Part shown: one piece after another, positions 17,028 to 25,752 of the stretch | Layout: each line of letters begins with the position of its first letter | Numbering within the stretch: the first letter of the stretch is position 1 | Source of the DNA: Rhodanobacter sp. A1T4 | Lineage (GTDB): Bacteria > Pseudomonadota > Gammaproteobacteria > Xanthomonadales > Rhodanobacteraceae | DNA: 64,000 nucleotides | Direction of reading: 5' to 3' | NCBI RefSeq assembly: GCF_014207185.1 | Contig: NZ_JACHCP010000011.1 | Span: 62,001 to 126,000 of the forward strand | Notes under the pieces: generated by a model | What the model was told of the DNA's origin: nothing | Database searches by the model: none | The model's input: only the letters and a program-made list of their open reading frames with translations | Translations under genes and position numbers: made by a program

Positions 17028-17960
17028 ATGGCGCGCCCCATTTGGACAGGCACCTTATCGTTCGGATTGCTGAATGTGCCGGTCTCTCTTATGACTGGAT
17101 CTCGGAGTGTTGACCTGCATTTTCGGATGCTTGATAGCCGCAGCAAGACGCCTATCCGCTATGAGCGAGTCAATGCCGAGACGGGGGACGAGGTGCCTTG
17201 GAAGGACATCGTCAAAGCCTTCGAATACAAGAAGGGCAGCTATGTCGTGTTAGAAAAGGAGGATCTTAAATCTGCTGCTTCTGAAGGCCGAGAAGCCGTG
17301 GAGGTCGAAGCCTTCGTGGACGCCGCTTCGATTGGTCCGGAGTATTACGAGAAGCCTTACATTCTGGTGCCGGGCAAGAAGGCCGAGAAAGGCTATGTTT
17401 TGCTGCGTGAAACACTGAAGCGAACCGGAAAAATAGGCATCGCTCGTGTTGTCATTCGCACGCGAGAATATCTATCTGCTGTCATGCCCAAAGATAAGGC
17501 ACTTATCCTGATGATCTTGCGCTTTCCACAAGAGCTGGTCGATGTGTCGGAATACAAGATTCCCGAAGGTGCGATATCCCACTATCGGATCGCGCCCAAA
17601 GAACTCGACATGGCCGAAAAGTTGATTGAGTCCATGTCGGGTGAATGGAAGCCAGGTGACTTCCGCGACGAATTTCGTGAGCGACTGCAGAAGGTGATTG
17701 AGAAACGCATGAAATCGAAGGGCCTGGTCACACCGGCTAAGGACGACGAGAGCGACGATGCCCCGGTGGGCACCTCCACCAATGTGGTGGATTTCATGGC
17801 GCTCCTGGAAAAGAGCCTGGCGTCGAATAAACGAACGCCAGCGAAGAAAGCAGCGACAGGCGGCGCCAAATCCACCGCAAAGAAGACCGCTAAAAAAGCC
17901 GCGCCGTCTAAAAAGGCGGCAAAAAAGTCAGTCAGAAAGGTGGTGAGAAAAGCAGGATAG
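17028..17960 (+). CDS. ku: Ku DNA end-binding protein
   Basis: 310 residues. Begins MARPIWTGTLSFGLLNVPVS, the canonical bacterial Ku start, with GGAG before ATG 17028. The Ku core spans about residues 1-255 (HFRMLDSRSKTPIRYERVN and the YEKPYILVPGKKAEKGYVLL bridge region). The last ~45 residues are a Lys/Ala-rich tail (KKAAKKSVRKVVRKAG), a feature of some Ku proteins that aids DNA binding. Ku homodimers ring broken ends and recruit LigD. It converges on ligD with nine bases between the stops. Confidence 0.97.
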   Translation: MARPIWTGTLSFGLLNVPVSLMTGSRSVDLHFRMLDSRSKTPIRYERVNAETGDEVPWKDIVKAFEYKKGSYVVLEKEDLKSAASEGREAVEVEAFVDAASIGPEYYEKPYILVPGKKAEKGYVLLRETLKRTGKIGIARVVIRTREYLSAVMPKDKALILMILRFPQELVDVSEYKIPEGAISHYRIAPKELDMAEKLIESMSGEWKPGDFRDEFRERLQKVIEKRMKSKGLVTPAKDDESDDAPVGTSTNVVDFMALLEKSLASNKRTPAKKAATGGAKSTAKKTAKKAAPSKKAAKKSVRKVVRKAG

Positions 17961-17969
17961 AGCGACGTT

Positions 17970-20531
17970 TCAAGCTTTGCGCGAACGTCCCAGCTTTTTC
18001 ATCACCGCGGGCAAGTCCTGCTTGAGCGTGGTCAGCTCTTTCCACGGATCGGCGCGCAGTTTAGCCAGACGCGCGGCAAGATTTTTGATCGTGAAGGCGT
18101 CACCGCTTTTCACTTTGCCCAGTTCCGCCCACCGCAACGGCGTCGCTACGGGCGCGCGCGAGCGCGCACGAAGCGAATACGAGGCGACACTCGTGGCCCC
18201 TCGGCCGTTGCGCAGGTAATCCACATAGATTTTTCCGCCACGTTTGGCTTTGGTGGCGGTGGCCACAAATTCCAGTGGATGAGCGTTCGCGAGCGTGTTG
18301 GCAAATGCCTCCGCAAAAGCGCGCACGATGTCCCAAGCACAGCTGGGTTTCAATGGGACCACGACGTGCAGGCCTTTGCCGCCGGTGGTGCGGACCAGCG
18401 ATTCCAAACCCATTTGAGCGAGGAGCTTGCGCACCAGTCGCGCGGCGGCGACCACGCGCGTCCATGACACATGGGGTCCAGGATCGAGGTCGAACACGAT
18501 GCGGTCGGCGTGGTCGGCGTCGGCCACAAGGCTTCCCCATGGATGAAACTCCAAAGCACCAAATTGGACCAGCTCGATCACGGATGTGGCGCTTTCCGGA
18601 TAAATGTAAACCGCCTGTGTGCCGCTTTCTTCTTTGAGTTTGGCGGTGCCCACGTGGTGTAAGCCTTGAATCAGATGTTTCTGAAAAAAGCACGCCTTGG
18701 CCGTGCCCTCGGGACAGCGAATGACCGAGGTGGGCCGATTGATCACACCGGGCAAAAACCAATCCATGACGTTGGTGTAGTAGTCGGCGACGTCCTGCTT
18801 CGTGATGCCTTCATCGGCGTAGACCACTCGATCAGGATGGGTAATCGTGATGACATCCGACGCTGCGGCTTTCGCGCTTTTTGAGGAGCGGCTTGGCGAT
18901 TTCTTGGCCGGTGCACTGCGATCGGAGTTGCTTAGATCAGAAGGGGTTTTGTCGGTGCGCAGCGTTTTGAGGCTTGGCTGTCGAAGCAGGTGGTGATTGC
19001 CCAAGCCACGGTAGAACACTTCGGCCACCGCGGTCGGCTTGATCCACAGCGCGCCCCTCAGTAGCGGGTCGATGGTGCTGAGCGGCATGGGTGGTTTCTT
19101 GGAACCCTTCGCGGCGAGTGTCTTGGCCAGATCCCCCAACTGAGCTTGCGTGAAGCCAGTGCCAACACGGCCTACATACACCCACGCGTTTTTTGCTTTT
19201 GGATCAGGTTTCGCTAAGAGGAGCGACCCGAAGCCTGTGCGGCTGCCTTTCGGTGGGGTGTAACCGACAACGGCGAATTCATCACTTTCCAGTCGTTTGA
19301 TTTTTAACCAATCGTCGCCTCGACCAGTGTGATAACCCGCATCTGCGCGCTTAGAGATGATGCCCTCCAGTTTCTGCTCGTTGGCCATCTCAAAGGCCGC
19401 CTCGCCATTGCCCACGCTATGGCTGCTGAAGGCCAGTGGGTGCGGCGCGCGTGTCAGCATGCGTTTCAGCAATCCCTTTCGATCGATCAAGGGCACATTT
19501 GCCAAATCAAAACCTTCAAAGGCGGGCAGGTCGAAGATCATGTAAGCCAATGGCCGTTGCGCATCGCCTGAAAGCGTTTTTTGTAATCCGTTAAAATCGC
19601 TATGACCTTTACTATCCAGCGCGATCAGCTCACCGTCCAGCCGCGCTGAAGACAAGCCTAGCCCCTCGATGGCCTGGACAACGTCAGGAAGCTTGTCATT
19701 CCAAGGTAGGCCATTGCGTGACCAAAGATAGACTTTCCCGTCGGCAATGGTGGTGAGGATGCGGTAACCATCCCATTTGACTTCGTGGATCCATTCTTTT
19801 CCGGTGGGGGGATGCTCGCGCAGCTTTGCTAGCTGGGGTTTGAAGAAGTCTGACGTGGGCCGCCTCTTGGCGGCCCCTTCGAGCCCAGCCGCTAACTTGG
19901 CAAGCATGGAACGTCCCACTGCCTTCGGCTTCGGCGTCGTCTTTTTTTGGGAGATCACTTTCTTCGCCGCGGCCTTCGTCGCCGGCGTTTTTGCCGCCTT
20001 GCGGGTGCTCGCTTTCATGGTCGCATCCAAAAGGTCGTTAGCTTCGACGTCTCCGGCAAAGGCATCTTTCGCTTTGATCAGGAACCACGCGGGCTGACGT
20101 TCTTTGCGTCCACTGCGGACCAAGTGCCAGCGTCCTTTGAGGCGTTTGCCGAACAGTTCGAATTCAAGGTGGCCTTTTTGCAGCTGGGCCTCTGGATCAC
20201 CCTGCGTTGCCCATACCCCTTTGTCGAACTGATCGACATGGCCCTTGCCGTAGCCTTCGTCAATATCACCTCGAAAATCCGCATACGACACGGGGTGATC
20301 TTCCACCTGGACGGCAAGACGCTTGACGGCCGGATCGAAGCTCGGGCCTTTTGGCACAGCCCAACTCTTCAACGTGTTGCCCACTTGCAGCCGAAAGTCA
20401 AAATGACGACTACGGGCGTGATGGAGTTGGACAACAAAGATGGCACGACTTGTTATTCCCTTGGATCCGTCAGCGTTGGGCTCCGAGGTTTTCGTGAAAT
20501 CGCGCTTGCGTTGGTAGTCGTGAAGATTCAC
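17970..20531 (-). CDS. ligD: Multifunctional DNA ligase D (phosphoesterase-ligase-polymerase)
   Basis: 853 residues, complete. Residues 1-~165 are the 3'-phosphoesterase domain (FVVQLHHARSRHFDFRLQ, WAVPKGPS). A Lys/Ala-rich linker runs ~172-205. The ATP-dependent ligase domain spans ~225-535, with the AMP-accepting Lys252 in EVKWDGYRI, and an oligonucleotide-binding part follows. The primase-like polymerase domain is ~560-850 (VFDLDPGPHVSW carries the metal Asp pair). The order PE-Lig-Pol is the Pseudomonas type. Repairs broken ends with Ku. GTG 20531 overlaps the stop of the small upstream gene, implying translational coupling. Confidence 0.97.
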   Translation of the reverse strand: MNLHDYQRKRDFTKTSEPNADGSKGITSRAIFVVQLHHARSRHFDFRLQVGNTLKSWAVPKGPSFDPAVKRLAVQVEDHPVSYADFRGDIDEGYGKGHVDQFDKGVWATQGDPEAQLQKGHLEFELFGKRLKGRWHLVRSGRKERQPAWFLIKAKDAFAGDVEANDLLDATMKASTRKAAKTPATKAAAKKVISQKKTTPKPKAVGRSMLAKLAAGLEGAAKRRPTSDFFKPQLAKLREHPPTGKEWIHEVKWDGYRILTTIADGKVYLWSRNGLPWNDKLPDVVQAIEGLGLSSARLDGELIALDSKGHSDFNGLQKTLSGDAQRPLAYMIFDLPAFEGFDLANVPLIDRKGLLKRMLTRAPHPLAFSSHSVGNGEAAFEMANEQKLEGIISKRADAGYHTGRGDDWLKIKRLESDEFAVVGYTPPKGSRTGFGSLLLAKPDPKAKNAWVYVGRVGTGFTQAQLGDLAKTLAAKGSKKPPMPLSTIDPLLRGALWIKPTAVAEVFYRGLGNHHLLRQPSLKTLRTDKTPSDLSNSDRSAPAKKSPSRSSKSAKAAASDVITITHPDRVVYADEGITKQDVADYYTNVMDWFLPGVINRPTSVIRCPEGTAKACFFQKHLIQGLHHVGTAKLKEESGTQAVYIYPESATSVIELVQFGALEFHPWGSLVADADHADRIVFDLDPGPHVSWTRVVAAARLVRKLLAQMGLESLVRTTGGKGLHVVVPLKPSCAWDIVRAFAEAFANTLANAHPLEFVATATKAKRGGKIYVDYLRNGRGATSVASYSLRARSRAPVATPLRWAELGKVKSGDAFTIKNLAARLAKLRADPWKELTTLKQDLPAVMKKLGRSRKA

Positions 20532-20797
20532 GTGTTGTCCGCTGTTTCCACAGCGCGCGGCCTCATCGGTATGCGTTCGGTCACCGCCGGCGCAACGGGG
20601 AGCGTGGGATGGGTTCGACCCAAGGTGATGTTTTTGGACGCGCGCACATAGCGATTGGCATACGTCCAGATTTCACCGGTTTCCGTGATCAGCACGACCC
20701 AGTAAAGGTCAGATTCGGGGCCGTAATCGAGCATCACATGGGCAAACCCTTCGCCCTTGGGGGTGTTCATCGGAATGGGTGGGTTGAGTTGAATCAT
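20528..20797 (-). CDS. Small protein translationally coupled to ligD
   Basis: 89 residues, MIQLNPPIPMNTPKGEGFAH then DYGPESDLYWVVLITETGEI and IWTYANRYVRAS. CCGGAGG before the ATG is a strong ribosome site. Its stop TGA overlaps the GTG start of ligD. The composition (beta strands with aromatic residues, no catalytic motif) suggests a small folded protein. No named family; context points to end joining or its regulation. Confidence 0.75.
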   Translation of the reverse strand: MIQLNPPIPMNTPKGEGFAHVMLDYGPESDLYWVVLITETGEIWTYANRYVRASKNITLGRTHPTLPVAPAVTERIPMRPRAVETADNT

Positions 20798-21153
20798 GGG
20801 TGGCCTCCGGCGGCGATGGATAAAGTGCAGCCGTCGCTGTGAAGAGGTTGAGAACCTTCAGGTGTAGCGTGCCCCGAGCATTTCCCCACGCCCCGTATTT
20901 CGTCGGATGCGTGACGCTTCACGCCCTTGTCTCACAGGGGCTACGTGGCTTTCATTTCTGCTAGTCGACTATTCCTCAGTGCTTGTCGCGCATGCTTGGG
21001 CAAAGTACTTGGATTCCCATATCTCGTTTGACATGTCCGGCTCTTAAGCAGGTGCTCAGGTCAGAAATTCGTGGATCGCACGGCCCGAACTTTGATCTAT
21101 TTTTTGCAACCGAACTCGTTAACGTCATTCGTTAGCGTCATGTGGAGAAGTCC
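20798..21153. other. Intergenic region upstream of the ligD operon
   Basis: Divergent promoter region for the ligD operon and the small gene at 21154. No recognisable LexA-type palindrome or other motif was seen. Confidence 0.45.
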
Positions 21154-21300
21154 ATGAACCAACCTGAAAATTCAAAATCCGACGATGATAAGAAAAAAGA
21201 ATCGGCCGACAAATCCCGCATCCCATCCAAACCGGAAGATACCGATGCCAGTGGCGATGCGCTCAACGGAACAGGTGAAGACAATCACCACGGAAAGTAG
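21154..21300 (+). CDS. Small hydrophilic hypothetical protein
   Basis: 48 residues, almost only charged and small residues (NSKSDDDKKKESADKSR, ending GEDNHHGK), so likely disordered. GGAG sits seven bases before ATG 21154. Comparable to the 70-residue protein at 57086. No family recognised. Confidence 0.55.
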   Translation: MNQPENSKSDDDKKKESADKSRIPSKPEDTDASGDALNGTGEDNHHGK

Positions 21301-21395
21301 TCCCCATTCAACGGCTCGAATCAAATGCAATCTTTTTTGGCGGTATGTCAGGGATGCCAACGGTTGAACAACGATGAGTGACGAAGGGGGAGCCC

Positions 21396-21533
21396 ATGCC
21401 TTCAGACGCGTTGTCTGGGTGGTTACTACCTGAAATGAATCCATCGATACAACTCTCGTATTACGACGAGACATCGAAGGCACCCGTATCCAAGGGAGTA
21501 CTAGTCCGGATCTTTCAAACGGTAAATGCGTAG
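21396..21533 (+). CDS. Possible small ORF
   Basis: 45 codons, MPSDALSGWLLPEMNPSIQL then SYYDETSKAPVSKGVL, with a very good ribosome site (AAGGGGGAG) before the ATG. No homologue recognised; the ribosome site is the main support. Confidence 0.3.
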   Translation: MPSDALSGWLLPEMNPSIQLSYYDETSKAPVSKGVLVRIFQTVNA

Positions 21534-21585
21534 CTATATCAAACAGGACTCATTACGAGTTCATTGCAAAACTTCGGAGATGATC

Positions 21586-22569
21586 ATGGCACCGGTAAAA
21601 AAGACTGGCTCACCTGCGGCTCGCCTACAACGTCGTATTCAGAGCGCAACTGATGCAAAAGATGCGGCTAAAAGCACCCGAAAAAAGGCGCGCAAGCCGG
21701 CGCAAGCTGGTGCAAAAAAGTATCCGACCAATCCGCTACCCAAGAATCACCTGCGGAAACCTGGACTGGAAGCTGATCTTGTTCTCGCGCCTCAGTTTGA
21801 GGCGTCCACCTATCACGGCAGCGGTAAGCTGGACGGACGTGTCGCCATTATTACTGGCGGTGATTCCGGGATTGGACGCGCCGTTGCCGTGCTGTTCGCG
21901 CGGGAAGGGGCTGATGTCGCTATCGTGTATTTGAACGAGCATAAGGATGCCCGTGAGACGCGTGATCACATCGAAGCGGAAGGTCGCCGATGCCTATTGA
22001 TCGACGGTGACGTGCGAGATTTCAGTTTTTGCAAGAAGGCGGTCGCAAAGACGATCAAGAAGCTCGGCAAATTATCCATTCTGGTCAATAACGCGGCTTT
22101 TCAGGAACACGCAGCCCAACTGGAAGACATCACCGAAAAGCATTTCGAGCTCACGTTGCGAACAAACCTGTTCGGCTACTTCCATATGGCCAAGGCATCG
22201 CTTCCCCATCTGACCAGCGGCGACTGTATTATCAACACCGGCTCCGAGACGGGGCTTTTCGGTAATGAAAACTTACTCGACTACTCGATGACGAAAGGTG
22301 GCATCCACGCTTTTACCAAAGCGCTTGCACGAAATCTCGTCGCCAAAGGCATTCGCGTGAATGCGGTGGCACCAGGGCCCGTGTGGACACCGCTCAACCC
22401 CGCTGATCAATCCGCCAAGAAGATCAAGGATTTTGGCAAATCGAGTCCTATGGGCCGCCCGGCACAGCCCGAGGAAATTGCGCCGGCGTATGTTTTTCTC
22501 GCTGCGCCATCCTGCTCCAGCTACATTTCTGGAGCCATACTTCCCGTGATGGGCGGCCCCTCCAACTAA
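21586..22569 (+). CDS. SDR oxidoreductase with a basic N-terminal tail
   Basis: 327 residues. The first ~50 are Lys/Ala/Arg-rich (SAT DAKDAAKSTRKKARKPAQ pattern), unlike a signal peptide. From ~85 on it is a classical short-chain dehydrogenase: cofactor motif TGGDSGIGRAV, NNAA, catalytic YSMTKGG and MGRPAQPEEIAPAYVFLA. The DSGIG variant and the leading PKNHLRKPGLE match the YghA/YhdF stress-induced SDR group, which often occurs near Ku/LigD and other general-stress genes. GGAG before ATG 21586 sets the start. Substrate unknown. Confidence 0.9.
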   Translation: MAPVKKTGSPAARLQRRIQSATDAKDAAKSTRKKARKPAQAGAKKYPTNPLPKNHLRKPGLEADLVLAPQFEASTYHGSGKLDGRVAIITGGDSGIGRAVAVLFAREGADVAIVYLNEHKDARETRDHIEAEGRRCLLIDGDVRDFSFCKKAVAKTIKKLGKLSILVNNAAFQEHAAQLEDITEKHFELTLRTNLFGYFHMAKASLPHLTSGDCIINTGSETGLFGNENLLDYSMTKGGIHAFTKALARNLVAKGIRVNAVAPGPVWTPLNPADQSAKKIKDFGKSSPMGRPAQPEEIAPAYVFLAAPSCSSYISGAILPVMGGPSN

Positions 22570-22577
22570 GTGCTGCT

Positions 22578-23177
22578 TTAAGTTCTACTTACACGGAACG
22601 CCAAGCTAATTCGTGGCCCAACTGTGTCGCGTTCCTTGGGTATGCCATGGTCGTAATGCAACTGGCTTGTCCATGACATCACAAGAAGACTTCCGGCTTC
22701 AAGATCGACGTTTAGGCGCTGACGAGGTGCTTTCTTTTGGCGGATAATCATTCGACGTGTAGCGCCCAGTGAAAGAAGCGCGATAGGAGGGCCCGCTCGG
22801 AGGAATTCGAGTTTGTCGTTATGCGGAGCCACACTGTCGTGCTTATCTCGATACAGATTCAATCCGACACTATTGAATGGGGTGCGGAGATAGTGGGTTA
22901 CCAGGCTGAAGGCCTCACGTAGCGGCGGAGCCACGTTGTCGTCCAGCGAAAAATGGATATGGAGCCTTGGGACGTCAATCTCTCGGTCATACATTTGGCG
23001 ACGCTCGGCCTGCCAGGTAGTGCGTTCGTGGAAATAAGCAAACCAGCGAGCTGCCTTTTCCGGCGATATGACGTTTGGATAGTAGCTAACTTCTCCCTCG
23101 TCACCGCTCAATAGAGATGCGGAATTTGCTCCGAAGAGAGAGGTCTGGACCATGGATTTAGTTTGCGCATTGTTCAT
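22578..23177 (-). CDS. AlkB-like 2-oxoglutarate/Fe(II) dioxygenase
   Basis: 199 residues with the AlkB fold. Iron ligands are HND (H119, D121) and H177 in YDHGIPK; RISLAFR (R189, R195) binds 2-oxoglutarate and substrate. The N-terminal FGANSA and LYRDKHDSVAPHNDK match the AlkB homologue 2-type class acting on alkylated bases. It lies 30 bases after the GIY-YIG gene, same strand, so they probably form one operon. Likely reverses alkylation damage in DNA or RNA. No clear ribosome site, so the start is approximate. Confidence 0.9.
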   Translation of the reverse strand: MNNAQTKSMVQTSLFGANSASLLSGDEGEVSYYPNVISPEKAARWFAYFHERTTWQAERRQMYDREIDVPRLHIHFSLDDNVAPPLREAFSLVTHYLRTPFNSVGLNLYRDKHDSVAPHNDKLEFLRAGPPIALLSLGATRRMIIRQKKAPRQRLNVDLEAGSLLVMSWTSQLHYDHGIPKERDTVGPRISLAFRVSRT

Positions 23178-23207
23178 ATCAAGACTTAAAGCCGAGTCTA
23201 CGTGGCG

Positions 23208-23843
23208 TCATGGAACTAAACGGTGCGCCAGATACCATTGATAAACAGATTCGGGCACCAGAGCTTCGCTATCTATGCCAACTGCTTCGATAGCATCAAG
23301 CGCTTCGCAGAGCCTGTTGGCATAGCTTGTATCTCGCATCAGTGCATGCTGATTTTGCAGTTGCCAGTCGATGATCTGATACATGCGGTCGGACCATGCA
23401 AAGAGCAAATCGGTTCGCTCTAGCATTCGATCACGAATCCAGCCATTCAATGGTGAATACATGCGATGCCCGTAACGATCGGTCAGCCGTTCCGCAACCA
23501 CAGTGATGAAGTCGCCAACACCGCGGAACCACTCAGTGTGTCCACCGGCCTTAGGATTAATCGTCAGTGGCGCCGGTGCGCGATGCTCAGGCCAACGCTC
23601 GATAAAGAGTCGCTCAAGCCGGCGAGCTTCCTTAATTCGATCGGTTTCGATCAACAAGCTTTCGTTGAGGTCGAAGAATGTGTAGAACTTTGGATGCAGT
23701 GTATAAAATCGACTTATTGGATCATGGGAAAAACCGACCTTGAGTAAATCTTCCCCCTTGCATTGAAGCACGTACACGAATGTGCGCCCCTGATGCGCTC
23801 GGCGGGGAAGGGTAAAGAAAGTCTCTTGCGCAGGCTCTGACAT
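23208..23843 (-). CDS. GIY-YIG nuclease-like protein (T5orf172 type)
   Basis: 211 residues. The N-terminal third has the GIY-YIG layout: VYVLQ at 23-27, KVGFS at 35-39, Arg45, then a helical part with ETDRIKEARRLERLFIERWP where the catalytic Glu lies in this superfamily. The C-terminal ~100 residues are helical and unassigned. Likely a DNA-nicking enzyme or a repair accessory; upstream of and probably co-transcribed with the AlkB-like gene. Confidence 0.75.
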   Translation of the reverse strand: MSEPAQETFFTLPRRAHQGRTFVYVLQCKGEDLLKVGFSHDPISRFYTLHPKFYTFFDLNESLLIETDRIKEARRLERLFIERWPEHRAPAPLTINPKAGGHTEWFRGVGDFITVVAERLTDRYGHRMYSPLNGWIRDRMLERTDLLFAWSDRMYQIIDWQLQNQHALMRDTSYANRLCEALDAIEAVGIDSEALVPESVYQWYLAHRLVP

Positions 23844-23928
23844 CGTCTCCTTCTATTCGCAGTAGCGGCCTCTCACATCTGCTTGATGATCGGCATGAGG
23901 TCAGACGTAAATAGCCGCCATTTTCTTG

Positions 23929-24129
23929 TCACCACCCTCCACGCAAAGGCAGTTGCTTTCGCGCTTGGTAGTTACTTTCGCGCTTGATAGAACTCTCCTC
24001 CTGAGCAAGCTTGCGGGCAAAGGCGGGCGCGTCCAAGCGATTGGAAAACTCCTTTTCACCGTCCCGCGGTATGGGAATCGTCCATCCATGCTTCGCTTCG
24101 GCGTTTAACGGAATATAGAAAATTTCCAA
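23929..24129 (-). CDS. Small hypothetical protein, DUF2188-like
   Basis: 66 residues from a TTG at 24129 nine bases after AGGAG. GWTIPIPRDGEKEFSNRLDA and ARKLAQEE vaguely resemble DUF2188. Its 3' part contains a short near-duplication, giving the KRESNYQARKQ stretch. Weak family call. Confidence 0.5.
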   Translation of the reverse strand: MEIFYIPLNAEAKHGWTIPIPRDGEKEFSNRLDAPAFARKLAQEESSIKRESNYQARKQLPLRGGW

Positions 24130-24186
24130 AGGACAATTCTCCTATTAACCGCGATATCTAAACCTAAGGAGGTAATTTCGAGGTGT

Positions 24187-24792
24187 TCAGGGTGCCGGAT
24201 AAGGTGACTTTTTCAAAAGCTTCGCGAGGTGTGCGGCATTGCTTGCCAACGTCTTCGTGGCCTCCGCGACTTTCTTTGGCGTGCTCTTGAGATCTTTGTA
24301 ATTTTGACTGCCCATGGCTTCGCCCACCCAATAGGTGCTGCTCCCTCCCGGTATCGTAAATCCGACGTCAGCGAGCGCTTGATAAATCTCGGCGGTGACA
24401 TGGTGAGCGCCATCTTCATTGCCGACCACGGCGACAATGCCGACCTTGCCGAACGTTGGATAGCGACCCTGCTCATCAATGTCATCGAGCACGGCGTCCA
24501 GGCGCTCCATCACGCGTTTGCTCACGCTGGAGGGCTGGCCCATCCATATCGGTGTAGCTACAACGAAAATGTCCGCATCCATAATCTTTTTGAGCATCGC
24601 CGGCCACGCATCGCCGCTACCTTCATCCTTGCTGACACCGGGTTTGATGTCGTGATCCACAACCCGGTCATACGAGCATTTGACTCCGTGCTCTTCCAGA
24701 GAGCTCAGCAACTGGTCCAATAGTTTTTGCGTGGACGATGTTTTGGGTCCTGCTTTGAGGGTGCAGTTCAAACCGTAAGCTTTTAGCGCCAT
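24187..24792 (-). CDS. Flavodoxin-family NAD(P)H oxidoreductase (FMN reductase/WrbA-like)
   Basis: 201 residues of flavodoxin-like fold. The FMN phosphate loop is LKAGPKTSSTQKLL; FVVATPIWMGQPSSVSKRVM and GIVAVVGNEDGAHHVTAEIY follow in the NADPH_dep_FMN_red order. Likely reduces quinones or other electrophiles. No operon partner; sits between the AlkB-type genes and mrfB, same strand. Typical length for the family. Confidence 0.85.
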   Translation of the reverse strand: MALKAYGLNCTLKAGPKTSSTQKLLDQLLSSLEEHGVKCSYDRVVDHDIKPGVSKDEGSGDAWPAMLKKIMDADIFVVATPIWMGQPSSVSKRVMERLDAVLDDIDEQGRYPTFGKVGIVAVVGNEDGAHHVTAEIYQALADVGFTIPGGSSTYWVGEAMGSQNYKDLKSTPKKVAEATKTLASNAAHLAKLLKKSPYPAP

Positions 24793-24924
24793 CGTGATGC
24801 CTCCTAATCGTCAATGAAAATCCAGACTGCTCCGCCGTCCGTGGAGCGGATGTCATTGGGACAAACTTTACGAGCCTGCACCTTTCTGACGGCCATCGCT
24901 AATGGCATCGCGAGAATTAGCCAT

Positions 24925-25752
24925 CTACGTTTGAGACATTGTTGCCAAGTGGAGCAAAATCCCCGCGAGGCTTTTTAGATCTTGCGCGTTGTGCTGGGCG
25001 ACCCGGCGCAGGTTGGCAGCAGAGCCCCCTCGCAGATACGTCAGCCATGCGGCGGGTGCTTCAGACCCTGGTAAATCATCCTCTCTCACCACGCCCAACA
25101 GCTGCCGCTCAGCTGTGGCCAACTTGCAGTTGTTCCATTCTCCTTTCCAACGCCGGCGAACAGGATGAAGCAGGTCCAGGTGACCTAGGCCTTGTAGGGG
25201 ATTTTGCAGTCGTGCGAGGCGATAACGGGTAGACAACAACGGTGCGTCATAGCTCTTGCCGTTGTAGCTCACCAGCACTGTGTCTTCGTTGAGCCATCCG
25301 GCGAACACCCGCAGCATGGCAACTTCCGCCGCCATCGAAGTGATGGTGAGTTGTCTCAACCGAAATCGCCCATCGACCCAATCGGCCGCACCGATCATAA
25401 AGGCACGTGTACCCGTACCACCGGCCAAGCCCGTGGTTTCCGTATCGAAGTGTAAAAGTCTGCCGTGATGAACGGGATCGATCCATCGAGCAAAGGTCGT
25501 GTCGATCCATGGGGGAGGTTGTAACCAATCCATGAACACTTCGGTGTAGCGCAGGCCCGGGGCGATTTCATCGCCAGCCATGTCACGGTCGCGCGATGAC
25601 AATGTCGCGACCCCCGATCCATGCTTAATCTGAGCATGCCGCTGGAGCAGCAAGCGCACATTGGCCGGCATTGTCGGCTTGACGATTTTCTTTATTGTTA
25701 CCTGGCCGGCTTGTGCACGAAGCAAGCGCAGCCTGTCGACCGCGACGCTCAT
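24925..25752 (-). CDS. mrfB: RNase H-like exonuclease, MrfB/YprB type
   Basis: 275 residues. Contains a DEDD-type exonuclease core: LHFDTETTGLAGGTGTRAF with the DxE pair, a second acid in VSYNGKSYDAPLL and a closing HNAQDLKSLAGIL with the HNxxD signature. This is the YprB ribonuclease-H-like fold. In Bacillus subtilis MrfB is the exonuclease partner of MrfA in mitomycin C repair. Its ATG overlaps the stop of mrfA by four bases (ATGA), which strengthens the pairing. Usually ~400 residues in Bacillus; the C-terminal TPR part is missing here. Confidence 0.85.
   Translation of the reverse strand: MSVAVDRLRLLRAQAGQVTIKKIVKPTMPANVRLLLQRHAQIKHGSGVATLSSRDRDMAGDEIAPGLRYTEVFMDWLQPPPWIDTTFARWIDPVHHGRLLHFDTETTGLAGGTGTRAFMIGAADWVDGRFRLRQLTITSMAAEVAMLRVFAGWLNEDTVLVSYNGKSYDAPLLSTRYRLARLQNPLQGLGHLDLLHPVRRRWKGEWNNCKLATAERQLLGVVREDDLPGSEAPAAWLTYLRGGSAANLRRVAQHNAQDLKSLAGILLHLATMSQT

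Noticed and set aside
16879..17073. 64-codon frame overlapping the start of ku
   Set aside because: Different frame from ku, which has a clear start and signature; no family match.
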